A DNA stretch of 64,000 nt. Source: Ciona intestinalis. Taxonomy: Eukaryota; Chordata; Ascidiacea; Phlebobranchia; Cionidae. The DNA lies in the NCBI RefSeq assembly GCF_000224145.3, contig NW_004190446.2, forward strand, positions 1-64,000, written 5' to 3'. The notes beneath the pieces were generated by a model. That model saw only the letters and a list, made by a program, of their open reading frames with translations. It was not told the origin of the DNA and did no database searches. Positions 24,555 through 36,700 of this stretch are shown here, piece by piece. Position numbers and translations under genes: made by a program. Positions within the stretch are counted from its first letter, which is position 1. Each line of letters opens with the position of its first letter.

Positions 24555-27500
24555 TTACTCGGTGTAGTTTTCCTTGAATGGCCAGTACTTGTGGTCAGAG
24601 ACCCTGGAAAAATAAAATTAACTTGAACTGGTAGTTGTGTGGTGTGGGTACTTTGTAATGCAAACAAATAAATAAAAACAGCTCGTAGATGTAAGAAGCA
24701 ACTTTCGATGCAAATGCTTCGGTTTAAAAACAAAACCATTTTGAAAATAACATGTTTATTTTAATGTGATGAGAAAACGTGTCATGTATACTAAAATGTT
24801 CTGTTTAATACACCTCGTGTGAGTGATTGGTTTACCTGTATAGCTGATAATTTTGACCACCCATTAGTGACCACTGGGTTTTAAAGCGATTACCAAAGTT
24901 TCAATAAAACAAGGAAGCCTATATATTCAAGTTTGTAAATTTAATGGGCAACCCCAAGTCCCCTGGCGTGCCTCACTATAGAGTGTATAGGCCCTTACAC
25001 ACATGGAATATAGGTTAGAGGATAAAAATAACGAACTGCCAATACACTTGATATACAGCACCATCATAAACTTTTTAAACCACTTATTGCAAACAGAAAA
25101 TGTAGAAGGCGTTACATTTTTGTTTATTCATAGAATAAAACTTAGAAGTTATAAAATAATGGACTGCTAATAAACTGGATAGCAAGAGACACAGACTCAC
25201 CATTCTAATGCACAACCCCTGAAGGAACGATCAAAGCCAGCCACGGTTGCCATATCATCAGCAGAAAGCTCAAAATCAAACAACTAAAACATTAAAGTTA
25301 GTTTAACATTTTAATTACAATATAATGCATTATAATTATAATGGTACATTATAAAAAGCATATTATTACATTTAATAGAATCTGTAATTGGTCTCCATCA
25401 GGGTGGATGACTCTTAATAATAATTCTTAATTTTACCCAGATTAATAAGAGTCATTTCACCATGATGGAGAGGACCTGAATAGGACGTTAAAATGTCCCT
25501 TAAAAAAATTGGAACAGCCAAAAATAAGCATAGTATGCCCGACAGCAACAGTATATTTATCAATCGTTATTTCATAATCACCTGCAAGTTACTTTGTATT
25601 CTTGACGGAGTTACACTCTTAGGAATTACAATAATATTACGTTGGATTTGGTATCGCAACAATATTTGGGCCACGGTTTTCTTCAATCTTTCAGCAATGG
25701 CGACCAACTTTGGATCTTCTAACAATACAGGTTCATCTGGTTTAACCCTGTGGTGATAGAAGGGTTATGGATTCAAGTCTTACATAGGTGGTTTGAAATA
25801 TATGTCATAGGAGGCTGGGATGTAGATCTGTTATCCCAACACCAAGGGTGCTACCATCTAGACTCCACTGAGGCAGTTTTTAGACACTCAATAATAGAGA
25901 TTCTATTCTATAAGAGTGACGTCTTCAGTAAGGCACACCTGAGACCTGGGATGTAGGTCTATTACCCAACACCCAGGGTGCTACCATCTAGACCCCACTG
26001 AGACCAACATATGTATTAGTATTAAATTGTCAATGAAATGCCTATAAAAGCTACAGCTAAATCATAGCAATTCTTATTAGGTAAATGCCAGAGCCCACTG
26101 CCTACATTAAGCAGAACAAGATACCTTTACCCCACAAATAGAAACTTTGTACTAAGCAAACAACAGGTTACCAAATTAACAGTAACCGTTTCAAGATGTT
26201 TGAAACTCAAACAAACTTATCAATATATTGACATAAGCCAGTGTTTCCCCCTTTTTTTTAATTCCAAAACTTTTCCTATACAGTACTGTAGAAAACCAAC
26301 ATGGAAACACTATAAGATACTTCCAGCACACTTGGACTCAACGGAAAATTACAAAAATTATCACTGAGATAGAAATAACATTACCATGGTCTATCAGGGG
26401 AGCCAAGGGGGCTGTATGCCGTCATTGCTACTTTATTGGTTTGGCAAAATTTCACGGTTTCTTCCTGGTTCAAATATGGGTGGAGCTCCACTTGATTGAC
26501 AGCTGGTACTACTTTGCATTCTTTGATGATACGGTTAACTTGGTAAGCGTTAAAGTTCGACACGCCAATGTTTTTCACGATGCCTTCCTCTTTGGCTTTC
26601 TCAAGCTCCTGTAAAACGTACACGCAACGATTATTTCACCATATTGAGAACAGCCTAAAAACAAGATCATTTTAAATAGGTGGTCCCAAGAACAAAATCA
26701 ATTTTTACGTAACTATTATTTTTATGAAACTAATAGTAGAACTGGAATGCAGGCATAACCTAATTAAAAATATTACCGAACCCTTTGTATATACTGGAAT
26801 ATAACAAGATTTGAATCTTCAATATTCTATACCATGACCATCCACCCATATTTGCAACCCCATATATTATAATACTACCCCCGACCTTCCAAGTATCCAC
26901 ATAATCTGTATCATCGTAAATAAACTTCCCGTTCGAATCTTTGGGGAAGAGGTTTCCATCTGGTTGCTGTGGATTGGATGTTAATATTAAATATGGACAA
27001 TAATACTTGATGAAAATAAGAAGTTCGATTGTCTAAAGTAGTTCAGGGTAATTGCCCAATCCTGGTCTAAGTCATAGGACCTTGCCAAGCTAGGAAAGCT
27101 AGCCCACATTGAACAAAACATAAAACACTTGACATTTGTTAAACCAACTTGAAAATTGTTAAAATGATAACTGTGTACCAATAATTGCACTGTTATGTAC
27201 AGAATAGTTTGTGTGCTAGAATACAAGACACATGCTGAAAGCTGTTTCATGAAATATTTTTTGTGAAAAAAGGTTTTGAATTACATTATTTAGGAAACAA
27301 ATATAAAACGTATAAATCAAACTCTGACCACGATAACATAACACCAAACATTAGCATCAGCAGTTTAAAGTTAACCATTAACTTACCAGCACATAAGCCA
27401 TAGGCCAGTGTATGAGGTATAGATCAAGATATGAAGTTTGGAGATTGTTTAAACTTTCTTGCAGCGAACCACGGACTTTGGACGGATGATGGAAGACGTT

Positions 27501-28928
27501 CCAAAGCTGGAGAATATAATTTTAACAATGAATGAAACTTATGTTTCCTTGCACAACAACTACAGTAGTTATTTTATTCTATGTGGGTGAGGTCCCACTG
27601 CGTGGTATTCCATGGGTCTCAGGATTTAGCCAAGAGGCTTACATTGGTTACAACACGGGAATAATGCTTTTTACACCTCGTGCCTGCTTACGAGTTTTAC
27701 ATGTCTAACCTATTTTATTTACCCTTGCATGGCTGGTCAACAGCAGTTGTTATAACAAAGGTGTTCTGTGTTCTGTTGCATACACCTCATGCCTGCCTAC
27801 AAGATATTCCATAACTGAATAGGTGGGTTGGAGCCATTGCCGTTAACTGACTAAAGTGTCAACAATGGTTGTAGCGATGTTTAATGAATAGCCTATCTCT
27901 CATACCACCCAATCCTAATTAAATAAAGAATGAAATTTAAGTTAACTTTATGGAATGAGGTCTGAGAAGCATTGTTCTAGATACAATTCACTTAACTAAC
28001 CAAACTTAAAGAGGTCTTCGTAGTAGCACCTAGGGTGTTGGGCTGGTGAGCCTACTCTGGTCAAAATTGGACCAACGGGTGCCACGCAGCGGGACCTCAC
28101 TTTTTATAGATTAAAAAGTCAAAGAGATATTACAACCAACCCATAACCACATCCTACCTTCCCAGTGATAAACATATCCTCTCTCGTCACTTTCCCTTCA
28201 TCAATCTTCTTCTTCAAAGCAGATCCAACTTCCTTTTCGTTTCCATACACGAGCGCACAATCTACGTGACGATATCCACTGTCGATGGCAACCTCTACTG
28301 CGCGCTGTACCTCACCGGATTTGGACTAAAAATGAAAGAAATAAAGATACATTAGGCTTTCTATTGAGTTATAATAACATTAGTGTTTTATAATACACTT
28401 TAGACCAGACACCAGACACACGTGGTGTATTCATACACCTCATGCTTGCTGTCAAGTTATAACATAGGTGACTTCTTATACACCAGACAAATGGTGTATT
28501 TGTACACCTCATACTCACTGTCGAGTTATAACATGGGTGTCTTCTTATACACCAAACACACATGGTGTATTCATACACCTCATGCTCACTGTCGAGTTAT
28601 AACATGGGTGTCTTCTTATACACCAAACACACATGGTGTATTCATACACCTCATGCTCCCTGTCGAGATATAACATGGGTGTCTTCACTTCTATACACAT
28701 ATGGTGCACTCTCAAGCTGTCAAGCAGAGTAATTCAGTAATATACATAGGCCTAGACACAAATAAACGTAATAACCCTCACCTTCCAAGTCCCCAGCCCA
28801 ACTATAGGCATCTCACATCCAGTGTTTAGTTTAATGCTAGGAACTGTCATTGTATTTGTGGTGAACTTACTGAAACTCTTCACTAGCAACCTGTGCTGTA
28901 ACGATAGATTCATTATTTTACGCAACAT
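24555..28928 (-). CDS. Aldo-keto reductase, AKR1-like
   Basis: Eight exons, all in phase: 28782-28928, 28158-28325, 27387-27506, 26886-26966, 26385-26608, 25582-25747, 25201-25283, 24555-24603; 345 residues from the first ATG, 319 from the second (28850-28848), against about 316-325 usual. It is an NADPH-dependent carbonyl reductase by family. The AKR catalytic tetrad is visible: Asp in [13 protein letters not shown], Tyr in the same motif, Lys in MFITGKLWN, His in LDLYLIHWP. Also seen: [42 protein letters not shown] and [11 protein letters not shown]. Exon 6's acceptor (25748-25749) was picked because the alternative gives a stop. One donor (26885) is GTCGGG, weaker than the rest. The residues before MTVPSIKL are basic and lack acids (see findings). 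Substrate cannot be read from sequence. Confidence 0.92.
25392..25470. mobile_element. Hairpin mini-element
   Basis: ctccatcagggtggatgact is followed about 35 bases later by its near-inverse agtcatttcaccatgatgga, with an AT-rich loop. It would fold into a long imperfect hairpin and is probably a degenerate MITE in the intron between aldo-keto reductase exons 6 and 7. Confidence 0.6.
25800..26005. repeat. ~130-bp repeat with gggtgctaccatctagac core, inverted
   Basis: Two units carry accatctaga(c/a)tccactgag and cacctgagacctgggatgta. The family recurs in the opposite orientation, as tandem units, at 48130-48440 and 62600-62915. Confidence 0.75.
28380..28690 (-). repeat. 71-bp palindromic minisatellite, about four units
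   Basis: Units with period 69-71 run through tggtgtattcatacacctca, gtcgagttataacatgggtg and tcttcttatacaccaaacac. Each contains the near-palindrome GGTGTATTCATACACC. It lies in intron 1 of the aldo-keto reductase and is inverted relative to 34270-34830. Confidence 0.9.
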
Positions 28929-30710
28929 TTTACTTGTGGTTAATTAAACTTCAAAAACAAGCTTAGATATATCAGGATATACCGTTACGGTCCAATCGTT
29001 TTGTTTTTTTAGTCTCTCGTTTAAACCAAAGTTAGTATAGACGTTGGTTTAAACTATCTATTCTAACTGATGTCTGATGGTACTGCAATTGATGTTTCCG
29101 TATTGAAACATCGTCATATAACGTTTCCGCACATTTCTACTAAACGCATATCAAATTACACATACGAAACACACATATGTCGCAAAGCGTGAGATTCTGT
29201 CGAAATACAGCATTTGATTTGGCAGCCACATGCGTATACACGTTGTACAACTTACCTACTTATAAATTAGTGAATGATTGACGAACTGCAAACTGAGCAG
29301 CTGGTTTATATATGGGATTTTTACACTACCCCCTTGATTTACTTTTTTCATTATCGGCGAAAAGCGAGTCTCTTGGCCTATGCCCATGAACTAGCTCTCT
29401 CCAAATTTTAAGAAAAAGGCAAAATAAAGGTTAGTGTAAAAGTTACTACAAAAGGAATAATAAAACATTTGCAATGTATTATTTCCGCTTCATTTCTTTG
29501 ATTATTTCCGTCATATGCCCAGCAAGTTTTGGATTACTTTTTCCACAGTTAAGCTATTACATTGTGTAAGCCCAATTATGACTACAATTTTAAAAATACT
29601 ATTCTATTTAGCAATGCATAATATTGTATGCCAAGATTTCAGCGAAAATTATTTTAGCAAATTTTAAACCCAAGATACAATTTGCCTTGACACTGCTACC
29701 AATATGAGTGTGTCCTACAGAAAAAAACAATACCCACAAAGTTACATATGTGGTAAATACTATTACCCCACATTTGTATCAACCAGACAAAATTTTACCC
29801 TCGAACATATAGTTCTCACATCTATACTCCTTTAATAATTTGATCGGCTTTTAAACTTGAACACAGAAAACACGTTTCATAAAAGAATCTGTTTAATTGA
29901 AAAAATGATCAGAAAAAAAGTAAAACAGAACGAGATAAAGCACCAAAGATATTTTACAACATAAAGTTGTCAAACAAACTGAAACTCTTATAGAATTTAA
30001 CGTTTCCAAAGCTTTAGGAATAGTATGCAATATACTGGGATTTAATATTACACTCGATAATAGGATTGCAAATAATCCCAAAGAAAGTTTAAAACACAGT
30101 TTGGAAAAAATGAAACTTGGAAGTATAGAGAAACAGGACTTAACCAACGGTGCAGTAAATGCAAATGTTCGTAATCGGCTCGTTAGCGCTATCGTGGGGT
30201 AAAAAAGTAACAAAAATATGAAGAAATATTTATAAATTACAACTACAGTAAATTGCAATTAAATGCCGTTAAAATTGCACTTGAAAATTACAAAAATGTA
30301 GAAATGGAATAACGAGTCACTGTTTTTATGATGGTAAGTGCACATGCATCAGATATTTCATTTTTGATAAACTGGAAGTTAATGAACAAAAACTTATAAA
30401 ACTGGAATTTTTCAATTGCAATCATGGTAAACAAGCAATGAAATATGATGTCATAATGTAACTTATTCACAATTTTAGATTTTGTTACAAATTTTGGCTG
30501 GCCCTTTTTTAATTATTTATAACTTATTCACTTCTATTATAGAGGTACCTAAACAGTAAATTCAAACAAAACAAAAACAACCTAATTTAACGTTAATTGG
30601 TTCATAACCAGTAACATATCGTCTCAATTATTAAATAATTAAATAAAACCAATTAATTATAAAATTTCCCTTATTGCATAGAAAGTGATCAACAAATGGG
30701 TATAAGATTT
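28929..30710. other. Spacer upstream of the aldo-keto reductase
   Basis: No exon with recognisable protein or consistent splicing is seen. The open frame on the minus strand at 29893-30258 is low-complexity AT-rich translation and looks like chance. The region should hold the reductase promoter and the 3' flank of the PH-domain adaptor. Confidence 0.5.
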
Positions 30711-33700
30711 CTATTTTCCTTGAAACATTTGTAATCTTGATGCAAACGAGGAATTTGCGTTTGTGGAGTCTTGCCTACCAGGTTCCCCCGCTCCAAAGGC
30801 TGGTTTTAAGTGTTTTTCTGGTCCAACCTTCGGAGGTTTGGTTGCTAAAGGTGGTTTTCTTCCTGGCTTTTCTGCTGTAGGGGGTGGGTTAAAGGGTCTA
30901 TCAGCTTTAGGGTGTGGGTTACACGGTCTATTTGCTGTAGGGGGTTGGTTAAACGGTCTATTTGCTGTAGGGGGTGCGTTGAAGGGTCTATCTGCTGTAG
31001 GGGGTGGGTTGAAGGGTCTATCTGCTGTAGGAGGTCTGTTAAGGGGTTTGCTTGTTACAGGGGGACGTGTAAATGGTTTTGACTCAATGTTTTGCGGTTT
31101 ATAATTGTTTGTGGCAACAGAAGATGGTTTAAAAGCTCCAGGGCTGGCTGTAGAGGAGTTCCATGCTGCAGGGGTGGATGGTAAAGGTTTTGAAGCTGTA
31201 GGGGGAGGTGGTAAAGGTTTTGAAGCTGCAGGGGTGGGTGGTAAAGGTTTTGAGGCTGCAGGGGGAGGTGATGAAGGTTTTGAAGCTGCAGGGGGAGGTG
31301 GTAAAGGTTTTGAAGCTGTAGGGGGAGGTGGTAAAGGTTTTGAAGCTGCAGGGGGAGGTGGTAAAGGTTTTGAAGCTGTAGGTGGCGGTGATAAAGATTT
31401 TCCTTCAGTACCTAATAAGTTAAATTGGTTTGCAGGAAGCGTAAAAGTTTTTTTCTGCTCTTGGAAATTGTTCCTCGCTGGTTTAGGTTTTTCTTCAAAA
31501 GTTTCCGGCAGAGTTGGACTGAAGGGGGATCTTAAACCTTGCATGTTTGGGAGTGTAGATGATTTATTTGGTGAGTGCAGTTTGAACTGGTCGCCTCCTA
31601 TATTCGATACAGTGTGGTCTTCGGATAGAGAAGGTCGGTTTCTATTGGAGGGGAGGGGATAACCTTGCCTACCATGTGGGGGCTTCATGGCAAAATTTGA
31701 CGCAGGTTTAGGTGGTGGCATTGGGGGGTTGTGGGTTTGTGTGGGTTCGAACTGTGAGGTGTCGAGGTACTCTGCTTGTATTACAGAGGTATCGACGTAT
31801 GCTGGCTGCACTTGGGGAGGTTCCTCATACGCTGCTTGGAGGGTTGGCATGGGGTGAGACTTCTTAGGTGAAGGTTTTGGTGTCTTTAACTTTGGCCGAT
31901 TGATCGGTGAAGTTGGGGGTTTGTGGTCGAATGTGTTCGATGTTGGTTTTAACCCAGGTGGGGGCGGGGGGTGTTTGTTGCCCTCAAGTGTCTGTTTCAA
32001 CTGTTGCATCATGTTTGGCTTGGCTCCAGGGGTTGGGGGTTTGTTATGTAAATGTGGGGGACGGTATTGATTGACAGGTGATGTTTGATTGACAGGTGAT
32101 GAAATTGGATTGTTTTCATAACTGTCATCACTTTCAAGTTGTTGATATTCACCTTGTACAATGTCATAATTATCCACATTCCCCGCAACATCAATGTAGT
32201 TTTCCTGCAATGTAAGATATTTTTAACAATACTGCTAGAAAATATAAACTGGAGTCATTACCCCAGCAATAAATGGTGTTAGTTATAAATAGTCTGCTGT
32301 TACTACTTATAAAACAAGTATAAAAGGGATTGGCTTCATTTTTTAGAGGATCTTACAGAGATTTTAAATACAATTAAAAAATTGCTACAAGATTTTTCGG
32401 ACTTATTATAACATGATTAATTTAATCTACAATCTATTTTTATAATAATATATATATATATATTATAACCAACTTTTAAGTGGAATAACAACATTCGAGG
32501 CCACATTTGATAGCAAAAGTACAACAACAAACATAATGGATTTTACCTGCGATTCTTCTGGTGTTGGAGGGAGAGGTTTATTTTCATTTGGAAGAGGTGG
32601 AAGTGGTTTGTTGTAACTATCCAACCTTGACCTTGGAGAATTCCCTTTGAAGAACACGGGTTCTTCATAATTACCTTCGTGATTCTCAGTGGTTTGGGGT
32701 TTGCATGGTGGGGGAGGTGGGGGGTCAATGGGTTGACTCGACATCCGACCAATTTGTCGGTGAACATTCATGTTCATTCGTGGACTGAGGGGTGAGGGTT
32801 GGGGTGGCTGAACGGTTCCCACAACGTCGTAGTTTTGTTCGTCCACCATGGGTTGGAAGTCCCGGGGGTTGGGTGGGGGAATACCCATGTGTGGGAGGGC
32901 GGGCAGAGGTTTATCTTCTGGGGAGGAAAAATATGATTTGAAAAATTGTCGGGATTAATATTTGATGACAATAAAATTAACCACATTTGGTGAAATTATT
33001 AGGATTGATATTAATAAAGAAATACAGCATGTGGTGATTGGTGGAGTGCCACACAGAAAGAATAATCACTATGTTATATATAATTCGTGAGCGGGCACAC
33101 GGTGTATAATACACAATATATTACGACTGTTGCATCATACCTACCATATCCACCATGCAAGGATAAATAAGTAACGTATATGGTAACTTGTAAGCTGACA
33201 CGAGGAGTTAAACCGAACACCTGTGCTATAACGACTGGCGTAGCCCACCAAGTGAGGATGAATAAGTTACATACGTGGTAACTCGTAGCTGACACAAAGT
33301 GTATGAAACAGAACACCAGTGTCATAACAACTGTCGTTGCTGTACGAGGATAAAGCAAGTTATTAAAACAAACTAAACAACAAAATAAAGTTCATTGAAC
33401 TAACCCCGAGGTATTAACGTCTCATATCCATCGTCGGTTTCGTTTGATAAAACAGAAACCTCACTTCCATAACTGCTACAACTTCTAGATGTTTCAACAG
33501 AGTTGCAAAACCTGTGGGTGTAGGATGTGTTATGTGTGGTACTGGTATACCGATGTAACTTATTTATCCACGTAATGGTTATCAATACCATTGAATCGGA
33601 TACTTACAACCTTCAAGTTAAAATTAACAAAACACAACTTTAATGAAATAGATAAGGTTGGTTTTGTGCTACAGCACAACTAGGAGTTAACTTATTACAA

Positions 33701-36700
33701 AAATTGACTTTACATACAGGTTTATTACATTGTAATAAATGTTGTTCAATTTCATCACAAAGAAACACTGTTTTATGATCCAATGTGTCAATACACCAAG
33801 GGATATAGCATGAAATTTTACGCTCTACGAATTTATGTAAAATAAAATAATGCTTACGACATTCAATAATTGATAAAAGATCATTTGTGATCGTTTGGTG
33901 TGAACTTAATAAGTTGCTCACCGCCACCTAGGAGATCTTTGCGTACCATAGTTTGGAAACCACTGAGCTAGAGGCAAACCATTTAACTATTATGAATGAA
34001 TGAATGTAACTTACTTTATCCTCGCGTGGCCGGAAAACGACAGTTGTTATCACACGGGTTTAACACCTCGTGCCAGCTTACGAGTTACCATGTATGTTAC
34101 TTTGTGGGTGGTTATGCTGGATATACTGCATACTCACCTAGTGTTTTGGGTGATGGTGAAACTCTGTGGACGTCCCTCTGTCGCCTCCATGTGGAGAGTT
34201 GAGTTACGTTTCTCCGGCAACGATCGACTCGCTCGAAGGGAACTTTCTGTAATGGTGGTATATTTAGTCGACAGTGAGCATGAGGTGCATGAATAAACCA
34301 TGTGTGTCTAGTGTATAAGAAGACACCCATGTTATAACTTAACAGTGAGTATGAGATGTACGAATACACCATGTGTGTCTGGTGTATAAGAAGACACCCA
34401 TGTTATAACTCTACAGTGAGTATGAGGTGTATGAATACACCATGTGTGTCTGGTGTATAAGAAGACACCCATGTTATAATTTAACAGTTAGCGTGAGGTG
34501 TATGAATACACCATGTGTGTCTGGTGTATAAGAAGACACCCATGTTATAACTTAACAGTTAGCGTGAGGTGTATGAATACACCATGTGTGTCTGGTGTAT
34601 AAGAAGACACCCATGTTATAACTTAACAGTTAGCGTGAGGTGTATGAATACACCATGTGTGTCTGGTGTATAAGAAGACACCCATGTTATAACTTAACAG
34701 TTAGCGTGAGGTGTATGAATACACCATGTGTGTCTGGTGTATAAGAAGACACCCATGTTATAACTCGACAGTGAGCATGAGGTGTATGAATACACCATGA
34801 GTGTCTGGTGTTTCAGACACCCATGTTATAAGTCAGTAGATAGATAGCTTAATACAGTTATTCACCAACCTGTTATATTATGTTTATCAATTTCTATCCT
34901 GAATGATTCTCTCCATTCATTCATTGATCGTTCACTTTCTAAAACACAAAGATGGAATTTGTTTTACAGGTATGGCTTATAATTCTATTGCTTTTTAATT
35001 TCAAACTTGTATGTGAAACTACTTATAAAGTTGCACCACTTTTCACAGGTGTATATAAGTTAATAAAGTGTTTTTGGCCGACACTTCAGTATTTGTCACA
35101 TGTAGTTTTAAAAAAGTGAATCAATGTCATATTTTCACCAAATACTTTACAAAGCTAAGTTTCCAACCTATTTATACACAAAGAAATTAAGCAAAAAAAC
35201 ATTAAATAACAAATGTCATATTCTGCCACATACAAGTTCCCAACTAATTCATGTTTAAACACACCCCCTACCTACCAGGAGCAAGGTACCACGTTCGCTT
35301 ATTGTTGCTGCTTGACTTTGGGTAAAGTTTAAACACCCATTGGAGCGCTGCACATCGTTCTTCCTCAGCGGGGAATATTCTGGAATGTAAAAGTTGTTAT
35401 TAAATAAGGTTTTTAAAGCTAGTTTAGTGGAATAATAAGGTAATGGTATGAAGTGGCAGACTAGACAGGCCAACCCTGGAATTTTCTGTCCTGTATTAAC
35501 CAGTATCCATTGAATATAACCAAAATTGTTTTACAGCAATGGAACTAACTATACAGTTATATAATTCGTTTTTTTGTTTGCTACCAAATAAGACGATAAA
35601 AATGATTAGTCCCATGAACCATATTACCCCAACCTACTATTTATAACCAAGTTACAAGCGGAAGCCATTACCATTTGTATACCTTTTATTATAATTCCCA
35701 ATTAACATAGCAGGATGTTTAGCTTTGTAACAGTTGCTGTTGTATGGAGGATATTTATAGGAAATTGAAAAATCCAGTTTCCTTCTCTTATTTCAGGAAG
35801 TTTGGTTTAAACAATACTGTGCTACATGGGTTTCCAAACTGGGAGTTACAAACTTTAGCGGTTGCTAAAACTTTACCAAATTTACACACAAGTTACAAAC
35901 TTTAGGGGTTGCTAAAACTTTTTACCAAATTTACACACAAGTTACAAACTTTAGGGGTTGCTAAAACTTTTTACCAAATTTACACAAAGTACGGCATATT
36001 TTATACTATTAACCAAATAACCATGTAGGGTCGCGGAAAATTATTGAAGATTAAAAAGGGTTACTAGCAAACTCGTTTTGAACCCTACTGAAGTACACGG
36101 TGTTTTTCAATACTAGGGAATCAAATATCATTGTGAATGGTTTTAAGGTGTCATGTTTATTGTTTTAATACCAGAATAATAAAAGTTATTGTCTAGAACA
36201 TGTGACTTTATTCTGACATATTGTTTTCAAAGAATCTGTTCTATGACGTCATAGTAAAACATAGAAACACCCAACTTGTACTTTTGATATTTGAATAAAA
36301 ATGTAAATTTGTTTAATAATAAAATAGCAAAGTACGCTAAACTTATTTACATACGAGTATGTGGCCACACATTGCGATTCGTAACTTTTCACGCATTATG
36401 ACTCATAATGAGCATCTACTAAATATTATGACATCACAGTCGCCCACGCAATAGGAAACAATGGATGAACGATGACACAACAATGAACATTGTGAGCTAC
36501 AATGGAAGAATTAAAAACAAAATTAATTAAAACGTTTTTGTTCCTTTTAGTCTATCTTCTTTTTAGATTTTTACCTTTATATTCTCAGTTTTAAAATGTA
36601 TAATATCCAGGCTTTAATAACATGTTTCGTGAAGCTGGCTTAAACTAGCCTTCATATTGTTTGAAAAGGAGATCAAAAATCTTATCATTTCTAGCATGGA

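Noticed and set aside
25582..25736. Acceptor at 25737-25738 for aldo-keto reductase exon 6
   Set aside because: It creates a TGA at the junction; the acceptor at 25748-25749 gives the expected PWVKPDEP sequence.
29893..30258. 121-residue minus-strand open frame
   Set aside because: Low-complexity Phe/Leu-rich translation of AT-rich DNA, no splice or domain support.
31105..31662. Long plus-strand open frame of Gly-rich repeats (with 30763-31104)
   Set aside because: It is the antisense of the proline repeats in the PH-adaptor exon; a 30-base period keeps several frames open by chance.
34270..34830. Regular repeats resembling a CRISPR array
   Set aside because: The 71-base units are contiguous with no unique spacers and lie in a eukaryotic intron.
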